Of a DNA stretch of 64,000 nucleotides, positions 31,675 through 41,412 are shown in pieces; position 1 is the stretch's first letter; each line of letters begins with the position of its first letter. A model generated the notes under the pieces. That model made no database searches. It was not told where the DNA came from and saw nothing but the letters and a program-made list of their open reading frames with translations. This DNA comes from an uncultured SAR86 cluster bacterium (GTDB taxonomy: Bacteria; Pseudomonadota; Gammaproteobacteria; Magnimaribacterales; TMED112): contig CACNDL010000001.1 in assembly GCA_902619265.1 (NCBI GenBank), forward strand, positions 62,001 through 126,000, in the 5' to 3' direction. The position numbers and the translations under genes are program-made.

Positions 31675-31679
31675 GATTT

Positions 31680-33005
31680 TTAATTTTGAATTGATCCTCT
31701 AAGACAATTTGGTAGTGCATCGTTAATTCGAATATTAATCAATTGTCCAACTAAATCAATACTATCTGATCTAAAATTTACCACTCTGTCACATATTGTT
31801 CGGCCTTGAAGTTGACCTGGATCTTTTTTTGAGATTCCAGTCACCAGACATTTTTGGACTGACCCAACCATTTTTCGACTATAACCATATGACAATTGGT
31901 TTAATCTAGCTTGCAAAATATTAAGACGTTCCTTTTTCTCTCCTTGTGATACATCATCTTCCATTGTCGCAGCTGGAGTATCAGGCCTAGCGCTATAGAT
32001 AAAACTATAAGATTCATCAAACTTTACTTCATTTATGATATTCATAGTATCAGTGAAGTCTTGTTTTGTTTCTCCTGGAAAACCGACTATAAAATCTGAA
32101 GAAAATCTCATATCTGGCCTTACTTTTTTAAGTTTATCGATCAATATTAAATATTTTTCAGCTGTATATCTTCGTCGCATCAATTTAAGAATTCTGTCTG
32201 ATCCACTTTGAACTGGTAAATGAACATGGCTCACCAATTCTGGAACTTTTGCATAAGTCTCAACGAGATCATCTTTGAATTCATGTGGGTGGCTAGTTGT
32301 AAATCTTATCCTTTCTATGTTTTCAATTTTTGCAGTTAGTTCTATCAGCTTTGCTAAGGAAGACTTTTCTCCTTTGTACAGACCTTTAAAATTATTGACG
32401 TTTTGGCCTAGAAAGTGAATTTCTTTTGTCCCTTTTTCTGCAAGAATTGAAACTTCTCTCAAAATATCTTCAACATTTCTAGAGACTTCATGTCCCCTTG
32501 TTTTTGGCACTACACAGAATGAACAATATTTATTACATCCCTCAACAATTGATACGAATGCTGATGCTTCTCCTCTGTCTGGCATTGGAATATGATCAAA
32601 TTTTTCAAGTTTAGGGAAGGAGATATCAACTTGTGGTTTTTTTGTTAAATTTTCATCTTTGTAAAGCTTAGGTAGATTGTGTAAAGACTGCGGACCAAAT
32701 ACTATATCAACAGACGGTGCTCTTTTTATAATTTTCTCGCCTTCTTGAGAAGCGACACAACCACCAATAGCAATTTTTAAGTCCGGCTTTACTTCCTTAA
32801 TTTTTCTCCAACGGCCAATTTGATGAAATACTCTTTCTTGAGCTTTTTCACGTATCGAACAGGTATTTAAAATTAATAAATCAGCCTGATCTTCTGAATC
32901 TACTAACTCAAAATCTTCTTCAGCCTTAAGCAAGTCAATCATCTTTGCAGAATCATATTCATTCATCTGACAACCATGTGTTTTTACAAATAATTTTTTG
33001 GACAT
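31680..33005 (-). CDS. miaB: tRNA-2-methylthio-N6-dimethylallyladenosine synthase
   Basis: [15 protein letters not shown]; radical [22 protein letters not shown] domain. Confidence 0.98.
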   Translation of the reverse strand: MSKKLFVKTHGCQMNEYDSAKMIDLLKAEEDFELVDSEDQADLLILNTCSIREKAQERVFHQIGRWRKIKEVKPDLKIAIGGCVASQEGEKIIKRAPSVDIVFGPQSLHNLPKLYKDENLTKKPQVDISFPKLEKFDHIPMPDRGEASAFVSIVEGCNKYCSFCVVPKTRGHEVSRNVEDILREVSILAEKGTKEIHFLGQNVNNFKGLYKGEKSSLAKLIELTAKIENIERIRFTTSHPHEFKDDLVETYAKVPELVSHVHLPVQSGSDRILKLMRRRYTAEKYLILIDKLKKVRPDMRFSSDFIVGFPGETKQDFTDTMNIINEVKFDESYSFIYSARPDTPAATMEDDVSQGEKKERLNILQARLNQLSYGYSRKMVGSVQKCLVTGISKKDPGQLQGRTICDRVVNFRSDSIDLVGQLINIRINDALPNCLRGSIQN

Positions 33006-33095
33006 TTTGTTATTATATTCTCCTGATTCAAATTTAAGATGAAAATCTTACATCAAATTCATAAAGTTGTAACAAAACAATTTTAAAATACCAGC

Positions 33096-34685
33096 TTGAA
33101 TAGAAGAAATTTTCTAAAAATACTCGCATTTTTAACTTTTTTTTTAAGTTTCAATTTATTTTCTAAAACTAAAAGAATAGTTAGGTTTAAACATGGAGTT
33201 GCAAGTGGCGACCCTACACCTGACGATGTAATTTTATGGACTAAAGTAACATCCAATTCTAAAAGTAGTATTTTAGTATTTTATGAAGTATCAAATACCA
33301 TTGATTTTAAAAATATAATTGCATCTGGGAAACAATACACTACCGTAGGGAGGGATTTTACAGTAAAAGTAGATGCAAGAATTCCCAATAAATTTGCAGG
33401 TCAAAAAGTTTTTTATCGTTTTGCTGCTGAAGGAGTTTATTCACAAATTGGAATAACTTTTACTTTACCTGAAGATGTTGAGAATTTTAAACTTGCTGTT
33501 TTCAGTTGCTCTAATTATCCTGCTGGTTATTTCAATGCATACAATTCTGCTTCAAAAGATAAGTCTATTGATATGGCTATTCATTTAGGTGACTATTTAT
33601 ACGAATATAAACAAGGTGAATATGCGACAGAGAATTCGATCAGCCTTAATAGGCAGCCAATTCCAAATAAAGAAATAATAACGCTTAGTGACTACCGCCA
33701 AAGACATGCACAATATAAATCAGATATGGATTTACAGAAATTACACTCTACCATGCCTGTATTATGTGCATGGGATGATCATGAGATCACCAACGATGCT
33801 TGGAAAAATAATGCAGAAAATCATCAATTAAATGAAGGATCTTTCAGCCAGAGAAAAAGAAATGCTATTAAAGCTTATTATGAGTGGATGCCTGTTCGAG
33901 AGCCAAAAATCTCTTTCAATAATTGGAAAAGGTACAAAATTGGGAAGCTAATTGACTTGAAGTTACTCGAAACGCGTATTTCTTCAAGATCTAAACAAGT
34001 TAACCTAAATGACTACATTAAAGATGGTAAAAATTTTCAAAAAGAAGCTTTTTTAAAAGAATTAAACAATAAGAAAAGAAGCTTGATAGGAAAGAAGCAA
34101 TTAGATTTTATAAAAGAAAATGATCTTGACGATCAAACCTGGAATCTATATGCACAGCAAGTATTATTAGCAACTTTAAAGCTGCCAACTATACCTGATA
34201 ATATTATTGATGAACTTCCTGAGTATCAGAGTTTTTACAAAACAATTATAAAAGAGGATTTACCTTATAACTTTGATGCGTGGGATGGGTATCCTGAAGA
34301 AAGAAAACGGTTTTTAAATACAGTTCGATCTATTTCCAAAAAAAATATCTTTATTGCAGGAGACACCCACAACTGTTGGGCCAACAATATTTATAAAGAC
34401 GAAGATTTTATTGGTGCTGAGCTTGGTGCTCCTTCGGTTACATCCCCTGGAGCGTCTGAAATCTTTAATGGATTAATTCCCAATAATATCCTGGAAAACT
34501 CAACACTGTTGAAAAATAAAAATTTAAAATGGACAAATCTGGTTGATCGCGGGTATCTCACAATAGATTTCAAAAAAGATATTGCTACTGCAGAATTCAT
34601 TGCAGTTGATAATATACTTTCAAGAAACTATAAAGCAAAAGTATTGAAAAGAATTGAAGTTTCCCCTGGTGAGCAGCTTACTTAA
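33096..34685 (+). CDS. phoD: PhoD-like alkaline phosphatase/phosphodiesterase with Tat signal
   Basis: TTG start; NRRNFLKIL twin-arginine motif; FKHGVASGDPTPDDVILWTKV, CAWDDHEITNDAW, FIAGDTHNCWANN. Confidence 0.9.
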   Translation: MNRRNFLKILAFLTFFLSFNLFSKTKRIVRFKHGVASGDPTPDDVILWTKVTSNSKSSILVFYEVSNTIDFKNIIASGKQYTTVGRDFTVKVDARIPNKFAGQKVFYRFAAEGVYSQIGITFTLPEDVENFKLAVFSCSNYPAGYFNAYNSASKDKSIDMAIHLGDYLYEYKQGEYATENSISLNRQPIPNKEIITLSDYRQRHAQYKSDMDLQKLHSTMPVLCAWDDHEITNDAWKNNAENHQLNEGSFSQRKRNAIKAYYEWMPVREPKISFNNWKRYKIGKLIDLKLLETRISSRSKQVNLNDYIKDGKNFQKEAFLKELNNKKRSLIGKKQLDFIKENDLDDQTWNLYAQQVLLATLKLPTIPDNIIDELPEYQSFYKTIIKEDLPYNFDAWDGYPEERKRFLNTVRSISKKNIFIAGDTHNCWANNIYKDEDFIGAELGAPSVTSPGASEIFNGLIPNNILENSTLLKNKNLKWTNLVDRGYLTIDFKKDIATAEFIAVDNILSRNYKAKVLKRIEVSPGEQLT

Positions 34686-35214
34686 AAAAATTTTCTTGAT
34701 AGAACTTAAGCTCATTAATAGAATCTTTGATGTCGTCCATAGCTCTATGAGATGAAGCTTTTTTAAATTCATTGGCTTCTGGATACCATCTCTTTATGAC
34801 CTCTTTAAATGAACTTACATCAATATGTCTATAATGAAAATGATTGGCTAATTTGGGCATGTGCTTAATTAAAAATCTTCTATCGTGTGAAACACTGCTA
34901 CCACAAAGCGGAGATTTATGTTGCTTTATGTGTGATCGAAAAAATTTTAAACACAGCTCTTCAGCCTCTTTTATTGATATATCACTAGATTTTATTTTTT
35001 CTACAAGGCCAGATGAGGTGTGTTGCTTTACATTCCATTCATTCATCAGTGAAAGGATATCTTCATCTTGAAAAATTGCTATTTCTGGTCCTTCGGCAAC
35101 TATATTTAAGTTTGAGTCTGTGACCAGGCATGCAATTTCAATAATATGATGTTTTTCAGGGTCAAGCCCCGTCATTTCAAGGTCTATCCATGCTAGTAAA
35201 TTTGAATTAGTCAT
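34678..35214 (-). CDS. orn: Oligoribonuclease
   Basis: LLAWIDLEMTGLDPEKHHIIEIACLVTD; HRAMDDIKDSINELKFY. Confidence 0.98.
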   Translation of the reverse strand: MTNSNLLAWIDLEMTGLDPEKHHIIEIACLVTDSNLNIVAEGPEIAIFQDEDILSLMNEWNVKQHTSSGLVEKIKSSDISIKEAEELCLKFFRSHIKQHKSPLCGSSVSHDRRFLIKHMPKLANHFHYRHIDVSSFKEVIKRWYPEANEFKKASSHRAMDDIKDSINELKFYQENFFK

Positions 35215-35247
35215 TTATACTTTCTTTTCTCAACACAATAATACTAT

Positions 35248-36003
35248 ATGAGCGAAAAAGATAATCAAAAAGTATATTTCGGAGATAAAAAAGTTTCTAA
35301 AGACATAAAAAAAGATGGTGTAGAAGAGATTTTTACCAAAGTGTCTGATAACTATGACTTGATGAATGACATGATGTCTGTAGGAATGCACAGATTGTGG
35401 AAAAGGTCATTTATCGATACAGCAAATATTCAAAAAAATCATGTTTGTCTTGATCTAGCAGCAGGAACTGGTGATATCGCTAAACTCATTGCACAAAAAG
35501 TCTCAAAAAAAAGTATCTATTTGTGTGATCAAAATAAAGAAATGATTGAAAAAGCAAAAGAAAGGTCCCTTAATGAAGGTTTTTTTAACAAGTGTCATTT
35601 TGAAGTCTCTAGTGCTGAAAAATTACCTTTCAAAGATGAACAATTTGATCACGTATTCATATCTTTCGGTTTTAGAAACTTTTCAGATAAGAGCCAAAGC
35701 TTGTTAGAAATAAAAAGGGTGCTAAAAAAAGCTGGGGTTTTACATATTTTAGAATTTTCAAAAGTTGAAAATAAAACTTTTTCTAAAATTTATGATTTTT
35801 ATAGCTACAACTTTATCCCTTTGATGGGCCAAGCAATATCAGGAGATAAAAAAAGTTATGACTACTTAGTTAAATCAATAAGAACTCATGAAAACCAAGA
35901 AGATATGTTGAAACTATTTAACAAAGCTGGCTTTAAAGACAACAATTATGAAAATATGTTCAATGGTATTGTGTCCCTTCATAGAGGAAGAAAATGCCCA
36001 TAA
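35248..36003 (+). CDS. ubiE: Ubiquinone/menaquinone biosynthesis C-methyltransferase
   Basis: VFTKVSDNYDLMNDMMSVGMHRLWK-like; FISFGFRNFSDKSQSLLEIKRVLK; GIVSLHRGRK. Confidence 0.98.
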   Translation: MSEKDNQKVYFGDKKVSKDIKKDGVEEIFTKVSDNYDLMNDMMSVGMHRLWKRSFIDTANIQKNHVCLDLAAGTGDIAKLIAQKVSKKSIYLCDQNKEMIEKAKERSLNEGFFNKCHFEVSSAEKLPFKDEQFDHVFISFGFRNFSDKSQSLLEIKRVLKKAGVLHILEFSKVENKTFSKIYDFYSYNFIPLMGQAISGDKKSYDYLVKSIRTHENQEDMLKLFNKAGFKDNNYENMFNGIVSLHRGRKCP

Positions 36004-37385
36004 TACGTTTATTAAAAATTTTTGCTGTCTTAAGAAATACCGGCATTTTTAATACTTTCATAAAAGGCTTTAATCCATTTTTAAAAACCTTTAGTTCAAA
36101 AAATAATATTGAGCAAAATTTTAGGAAAACATTAGAAAGTCTTGGGCCTGTATTTATCAAATTGGGGCAACTCCTTTCAACAAGAACAGACATTATTTCC
36201 AAAGAATTAGCTGCAGAACTAAACAACTTAACCGATAATTGCGAACCCATTGAATACAATTACATTAAAGACCAACTAATTGCTAATCTTGGTGACAATG
36301 CCAAAGATATACTTGAAGATATAGATCCTAAACCGTTAGCATCAGCTTCACTTGCTCAAGTACATAGATTCACTAAAGAAGGTGAGAATTTAGTAGTAAA
36401 AGTACAGAAACCTAACTTAGATGAGCAGATAGAGGTGGATATTAAAGCAATAAGGTTGGGTACAAAAATTCTGAGAACATTCTATAAAGGCTACCCAAGA
36501 GTAGATTTAAATTCAGTTGTTGATGATTATGAAAAAATCATTATGAATGAACTAGATTTTCGAATAGAAGCGGCTAATGCAAAAAAAACTTATCAAAACT
36601 TCACAGAGAATAACTACCTATACGTACCTAAAATTCTTGATAAATATACGACGAAAAAAATACTTGTGATGGAATATATTGATGGTATTCCCATTACCAA
36701 TATTGCACACCTCAAGAAACATAATTTAAATCTTAAAGTACTATCTGAAAACGGAGTAAGGATATTTCTGAAACAAGTTTTTCAAGATAATTTTTTTCAT
36801 GCTGATATGCACCCAGGAAATATTTTTGCATCGAAAGAGTCCCCCGAAAAACCTTTTTATTATGCTGTAGATTATGCAATATGTGGATCTTTGACCGAAT
36901 CAAATCAAATATTGCTAGCACAAATGATCTCTTGTTTGTTGGAAAGAGACTTTTTCTCTCTTGCGCAGCTTTTTATTTTCGCCGATTGGGTAAAAGAAAA
37001 TACGAAAACCGAAGAGCTCGAATCAGTTTTGAGAGCAAACTGTGAGAGCCTCCTTGATAAACCACTTTCACAGATATTATTTGGAGAATTGCTATTAAAT
37101 CTTTTTGATGGGATGAAGCAATTCGACCTATATTTAGATAATGATTTAGTGCTATTAGTTAAAACGCTAATTCATATAGAAGGCATGGGCAGACAAATTT
37201 ATCCAGACCTTGATTTCTGGTCTGTAGCTCAACCATTTATAAAGAAATGGATTGAAGAAAAGTACAGTGTAAAGGGTTTAGTGAAGTATCTTGTATCAAA
37301 AAAACATATACTTACATATATGATTCTTAAAAAATTTGAAGAAGCAAAATATAAATATACAGATAGTGAAGTAGAAGAATTATGA
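35994..37385 (+). CDS. ubiB: Ubiquinone biosynthesis atypical kinase UbiB
   Basis: GPVFIKLGQLLSTRTDII, ASLAQVHRF, FFHADMHPGNIF. Confidence 0.98.
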   Translation: MPIIRLLKIFAVLRNTGIFNTFIKGFNPFLKTFSSKNNIEQNFRKTLESLGPVFIKLGQLLSTRTDIISKELAAELNNLTDNCEPIEYNYIKDQLIANLGDNAKDILEDIDPKPLASASLAQVHRFTKEGENLVVKVQKPNLDEQIEVDIKAIRLGTKILRTFYKGYPRVDLNSVVDDYEKIIMNELDFRIEAANAKKTYQNFTENNYLYVPKILDKYTTKKILVMEYIDGIPITNIAHLKKHNLNLKVLSENGVRIFLKQVFQDNFFHADMHPGNIFASKESPEKPFYYAVDYAICGSLTESNQILLAQMISCLLERDFFSLAQLFIFADWVKENTKTEELESVLRANCESLLDKPLSQILFGELLLNLFDGMKQFDLYLDNDLVLLVKTLIHIEGMGRQIYPDLDFWSVAQPFIKKWIEEKYSVKGLVKYLVSKKHILTYMILKKFEEAKYKYTDSEVEEL

Positions 37386-37540
37386 GTATTGGGTTTTGGC
37401 AAATATTAGTTGTTCTATTAATTATTCTTATAGTTTTCGGATCTTCTAGAATTAAATCTATAGGTTCAGACCTAGGCAAAGCTCTAAAAGGTTTCAAAAA
37501 AGAAATAAAAGACGAAGATGATCCAAATAGGGATTCTTGA
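37382..37540 (+). CDS. tatA: Twin-arginine translocase TatA (52 aa; not in supplied track)
   Basis: MSIGFWQILVVLLIILIVFGSSRIKSIGSDLGKALKGFKKEIKDEDDPNRDS*; upstream of tatB-tatC. Confidence 0.93.
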   Translation: MSIGFWQILVVLLIILIVFGSSRIKSIGSDLGKALKGFKKEIKDEDDPNRDS

Positions 37541-37748
37541 ACTCATAATAGTTGTATTGGTAATTTTATTTTCTGTAAAACCAGAAAAATTAATGCATTA
37601 CATCAAGGGCATTTTTAGTCTTTTTCTTCAAATTCAAAACTTTTTTACAAGCACAAAAGAGGATATTGAAAGGGAACTTAATATTCAAGAGCTTAAACAG
37701 GATATACATAATGAAAATAGGATGAGGGAGCTGGAAAAAGATGAGTGA
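37518..37748 (+). CDS. tatB: Twin-arginine translocase TatB-like
   Basis: Single TM N-terminus IGILELIIVVLVILFSVKPEKL, between tatA and tatC. Confidence 0.85.
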   Translation: MIQIGILELIIVVLVILFSVKPEKLMHYIKGIFSLFLQIQNFFTSTKEDIERELNIQELKQDIHNENRMRELEKDE

Positions 37749-38439
37749 AAATCTCGGAACTCATTTTTTAGAGCTAAGAAATCGAATTCTTTATAGTCTC
37801 AGCTTTTTTTTCATAGCTTTTGTATGTATATACCCTTTCAATAATTATTTTTTTAATAATATTGTTGATTACCTACAAACCTTTACAACAATCGATTTAA
37901 TAGCTGTTCAGGTAGCATCTCCATTTATCGTGCCACTAAAACTTTCTGCATTTATCGCAGCTTTGATTTCTATTCCTTTTATGCTTTATCAGGCTCTAGT
38001 TTTTATGTCTCCAGGCTTGTATCCAAGAGAAAGGTCGGTCATTTTTTCCAGAACAATAATTGGCTCTCTTCTCTTTTTTTTAGGCGTTAGTTTTTGCTTT
38101 CTTGTTGTTTTGCCTAATGTCCTTAATTTTTTCCAAACTGTAGGTCCTGAGTCAATAAAGGTTAGTACTGATATTTCAAACTTTCTTAGTTTTGTTCTTA
38201 CGTTATCGTTTGGTTTTGGTATTGCCTTCCAAATTCCATTGATTGTAAATGCTCTAATAAAGTTGAAGATTTCAACTAAAATAAAATTGAAGTCCTACAG
38301 AGGTCTTGTGCTGATTCTTTGTTTTATATTCGGAATGATATTTACACCGCCCGATATTATTTCACAGTTTTTAATGGCAGTTCCTATGTATTTGCTTTTT
38401 GAAATTGGATTATTATTTAGCAATGACAAAAAAACGTAA
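37741..38439 (+). CDS. tatC: Twin-arginine translocase TatC
   Basis: HFLELRNRILYSL; ASPFIVPLKLSAFIA; multi-TM; FTPPDIISQFLMAVPMYLLFEIGL. Confidence 0.97.
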   Translation: MSENLGTHFLELRNRILYSLSFFFIAFVCIYPFNNYFFNNIVDYLQTFTTIDLIAVQVASPFIVPLKLSAFIAALISIPFMLYQALVFMSPGLYPRERSVIFSRTIIGSLLFFLGVSFCFLVVLPNVLNFFQTVGPESIKVSTDISNFLSFVLTLSFGFGIAFQIPLIVNALIKLKISTKIKLKSYRGLVLILCFIFGMIFTPPDIISQFLMAVPMYLLFEIGLLFSNDKKT

Positions 38440-38557
38440 TCTAATCGCTAAAGACCTAAGAACACCAAAATATCGCCTTAAAATTGAGAAAAATAAAAAG
38501 AAGTACACTCGAAAAAATCAGCCTAAAATTGACCCTATCAAACTCGAGAAGAATTGA
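38423..38557 (+). CDS. Small basic protein, ArfA-like alternative ribosome-rescue factor (44 aa; not in supplied track)
   Basis: MTKKRNLIAKDLRTPKYRLKIEKNKKKYTRKNQPKIDPIKLEKN*; resembles ArfA FRQRVEKNKKGKGSYMRK core. Confidence 0.65.
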   Translation: MTKKRNLIAKDLRTPKYRLKIEKNKKKYTRKNQPKIDPIKLEKN

Positions 38558-38571
38558 CTTAATTCACTGAA

Positions 38572-38612
38572 ACATTTATATTACATTTATGTGACATTTA
38601 TGTGACATAAAA
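38572..38612. promoter_or_regulatory. Tandem 11-bp periodic repeat, Pho-box-like
   Basis: ACATTTATatt ACATTTATgtg ACATTTATgtg ACATAAAA; reverse complement reads ATGTCACATAA ATGTCACATAA ATGTAATATAA. Confidence 0.55.
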
Positions 38613-38632
38613 AAGTTTTGGAGTTAAGTAAA

Positions 38633-38929
38633 GTGAAAAAAATATTATTTACAGTATCTTTTATATTAATGAGCTTATTTTGTAAGACAGATAATCATAT
38701 ACATAAAGATGATATTGATATGGTTTTATTTACAAGTTCAAATAAAGTAATTTTTAAGCTGGTCAATGGAACTTCATTTCAAGGCAATATCTTAACTAAG
38801 AAAAACTGCCCTCTTAAACAAAACTATCACAAAATTTTCTTTAAGAGCGATCTTATTACAAATTCACTCATCGTCATGCGTAATAATGGTTTCACTACCT
38901 GTGAGTGGGAAAATCTAACAAAAATTTAA
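38633..38929 (+). CDS. Hypothetical exported protein
   Basis: GTG start; MKKILFTVSFILMSLFCK signal-like N-terminus; no recognised family. Confidence 0.65.
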   Translation: MKKILFTVSFILMSLFCKTDNHIHKDDIDMVLFTSSNKVIFKLVNGTSFQGNILTKKNCPLKQNYHKIFFKSDLITNSLIVMRNNGFTTCEWENLTKI

Positions 38930-38936
38930 TACCTCT

Positions 38937-38976
38937 CAATCGATGCGAGTAATTCCGTATCGATTGGCATTTTTAT
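38937..38976 (+). terminator. Rho-independent terminator between convergent genes
   Basis: CAATCGAT(38937-38944)...ATCGATTG(38959-38966) then GCATTTTTATT. Confidence 0.7.
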
Positions 38977-40883
38977 TGTCTCGAATTAATTAATTCTTCA
39001 ACAATACTCGGATCAGCTAAAGTTGTCACGTCACCTAAATTTGCTGTATCTTTGTTTGCTATTTTTCTAAGAATCCTTCTCATAATTTTTCCAGAGCGAG
39101 TTTTAGGCAGGTCTCTTGTAATATGAATGACTTCTGGTTTTGCAATTTTTCCAATAGATTTTGAGACAGTATCAATAATCTCATTTTCTACCAAGCCATT
39201 ATTTTTTTCAGTATCTTTTAATATTACAAATGCGTAGATAGCTTGCCCCTTTATATCATGCTCTATTCCAACTACTGCCGCTTCAGCTACATCAGGATGC
39301 GTTACAATTGCACTTTCAACTTCTGCTGTTCCAATTCTATGGCCTGAAACATTCAGTACATCATCTACTCTTCCTGTAACCCAGTAATATGCATCAGCAT
39401 CTCGTTTTGCTCCATCTCCTGTAAAATATTTTCCATTGTATTGAGAAAAATAAGTTTGAACCATTCTTTCGTGATCTCCATATACTGTTCTAATCTGGCT
39501 TGGCCAACTTTGATCAATGCATAAATTTCCTTTGCCCTCTCCTATAATTTCAATGCCATCGTTATCTACGAGTGAAGGTTTAACTCCAAAAAACGGTAAA
39601 GTTGCTGATCCTGGTTTTTTAGCAGTGATGCCGGCTATTGGACTAATTAATACAGAACCGGTTTCTGTTTGCCACCAAGTGTCAACGACCTCACAGTTTG
39701 ATTTTCCAACTTTTTCAAAATACCACTCCCAAACCTCAGGATTTATTGGCTCGCCAACTGTGCCAAGGACTTTTAGAGAGGATCTGTCTGAGTTTTCTAG
39801 GTACTTATCTCCTTTAGCAATCAAAGCCCTTATTGCAGTTGGAGCAGTATAAAAAATATTGACATGGTGTTGGTCACATACTTCCCAAAATCTTGATGGA
39901 TCTGGATATGTTGGAATTCCTTCAAACATTAATGTTGTGGCACCATTTGAAAGTGGCCCATATACAATATAAGTGTGGCCTGTTACCCAACCAACGTCAG
40001 CTGTGCACCAATAGACGTCTTCTGAAGAAAATCCAAAGATATATTTGAATGACATTGTAGCCCCTAATAAGTAGCCACCTGTTGTATGCATTACGCCTTT
40101 TGGTTTTCCTGTTGAGCCTGATGTATACAAAATAAATGATGGGTCTTCTGCATGCATTTTTTCTGGCTTACAAACATCGGGCATTTGACTGATAAGCTCG
40201 TTATAACAAACATCTCTAGAATCAACCCAGTCTATTTTTGCATTGGTATATTTAAAAACGATTGTTTTTTGCACGTTTGGACAATTCTTCAAAGCAATAT
40301 CAATATTTTCTTTTAGGTTTACTCTCTTTCCACCTCTAATTCCTTCGTCTGCTGTGATTACATATTGGCAATCTGAATCTAGAATTCTTGAACTAATTGC
40401 TTCTGGAGAAAACCCACCAAATACTACAGAATGTATCGCACCTATTCGCATACAAGCCAACATTGAGTAAGCAGCCTCAGGAATCATTGGCATGTAAATG
40501 CATACTCTGTCGCCTTTTTTGACGCCAATTGATTTTAGTCCGTTAGCTAACTTGCTCACCTCAATTAGTAACTGGTCATAAGATATATTTTTTGTATTTT
40601 CTTTTTCGTCACCCTGCCAAATAATTGCTGTTTTATTAGGGTTTTTTGCTGCGTGGCGATCGATACAGTTATAAGAAATATTAAGCACCCCGTCTCTAAA
40701 CCAAGCTGGTTTAGTAATTTTTCCAGAATAACCTACGCTAGGTTTTTCAAACCACTCTAATTCTTTTAGTGCGTGCTCAAGAAAAAATGAACTTGGATCA
40801 GTAACAGACTTCTCATACATATATCTGTATTCATCTAAATCTTTTAAGTTTGGGTTTTTAAAATCTTTTATATCAAAATTCAT
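38973..40883 (-). CDS. acs: Acetyl-CoA synthetase
   Basis: [57 protein letters not shown]. Confidence 0.98.
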   Translation of the reverse strand: MNFDIKDFKNPNLKDLDEYRYMYEKSVTDPSSFFLEHALKELEWFEKPSVGYSGKITKPAWFRDGVLNISYNCIDRHAAKNPNKTAIIWQGDEKENTKNISYDQLLIEVSKLANGLKSIGVKKGDRVCIYMPMIPEAAYSMLACMRIGAIHSVVFGGFSPEAISSRILDSDCQYVITADEGIRGGKRVNLKENIDIALKNCPNVQKTIVFKYTNAKIDWVDSRDVCYNELISQMPDVCKPEKMHAEDPSFILYTSGSTGKPKGVMHTTGGYLLGATMSFKYIFGFSSEDVYWCTADVGWVTGHTYIVYGPLSNGATTLMFEGIPTYPDPSRFWEVCDQHHVNIFYTAPTAIRALIAKGDKYLENSDRSSLKVLGTVGEPINPEVWEWYFEKVGKSNCEVVDTWWQTETGSVLISPIAGITAKKPGSATLPFFGVKPSLVDNDGIEIIGEGKGNLCIDQSWPSQIRTVYGDHERMVQTYFSQYNGKYFTGDGAKRDADAYYWVTGRVDDVLNVSGHRIGTAEVESAIVTHPDVAEAAVVGIEHDIKGQAIYAFVILKDTEKNNGLVENEIIDTVSKSIGKIAKPEVIHITRDLPKTRSGKIMRRILRKIANKDTANLGDVTTLADPSIVEELINSRQ

Positions 40884-41412
40884 TTAATTTAATAGTTTTA
40901 ATTAGCTCTTCAATCGTGTCTGCAACAAAAAGCTTATCAGAAATTGATGGCAACATGCCAAGCTCAACGTTTTTCTCTAACCATTTTAAAATGTCTGTCC
41001 AACAATCGTTTTTATTAAAAATAAAGATTTTTTTGTCAATTAGATTGAGTGAAAGATGATTAAAAACATCAAAAAATTCATCTGCTGTACCAACTCCACC
41101 AGGCATAACAACAAAAAAGTCTGATTGATCTATTAAGCTTTTTTTTCGAAGGTAAAAATTTGTTTGTACTTCTTCTTCATCTAAATAATTCGGTTTAATT
41201 TCTTCGTTATCAAACATAGGCAAAGTTATACCTTTGATTCTTCCATTTTTTTTCGAGACTTTTTCAGATAACTCACCCATCAAACCTCTCTTGCCACCAC
41301 CATAAACAAGTTTTAATTTTGATTCTGATATAAATCCAGCAAGTATATCTAAATCATTATCTAAATTTAATTTTGGTGTCAGAGATGATAAAAAGACACC
41401 AATGGATTTCAC
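40873..41412 (-). CDS. LOG family protein (cytokinin riboside monophosphate phosphoribohydrolase-like)
   Basis: [33 protein letters not shown] (PGGxGTxxE). Confidence 0.94.
   Translation of the reverse strand: MKSIGVFLSSLTPKLNLDNDLDILAGFISESKLKLVYGGGKRGLMGELSEKVSKKNGRIKGITLPMFDNEEIKPNYLDEEEVQTNFYLRKKSLIDQSDFFVVMPGGVGTADEFFDVFNHLSLNLIDKKIFIFNKNDCWTDILKWLEKNVELGMLPSISDKLFVADTIEELIKTIKLNEF

Noticed and set aside
38572-38612. Tandem repeats as a CRISPR or VNTR
   Set aside because: 11-bp period with 3-bp spacers is too short for CRISPR; helical-turn phasing fits a transcription-factor site better.
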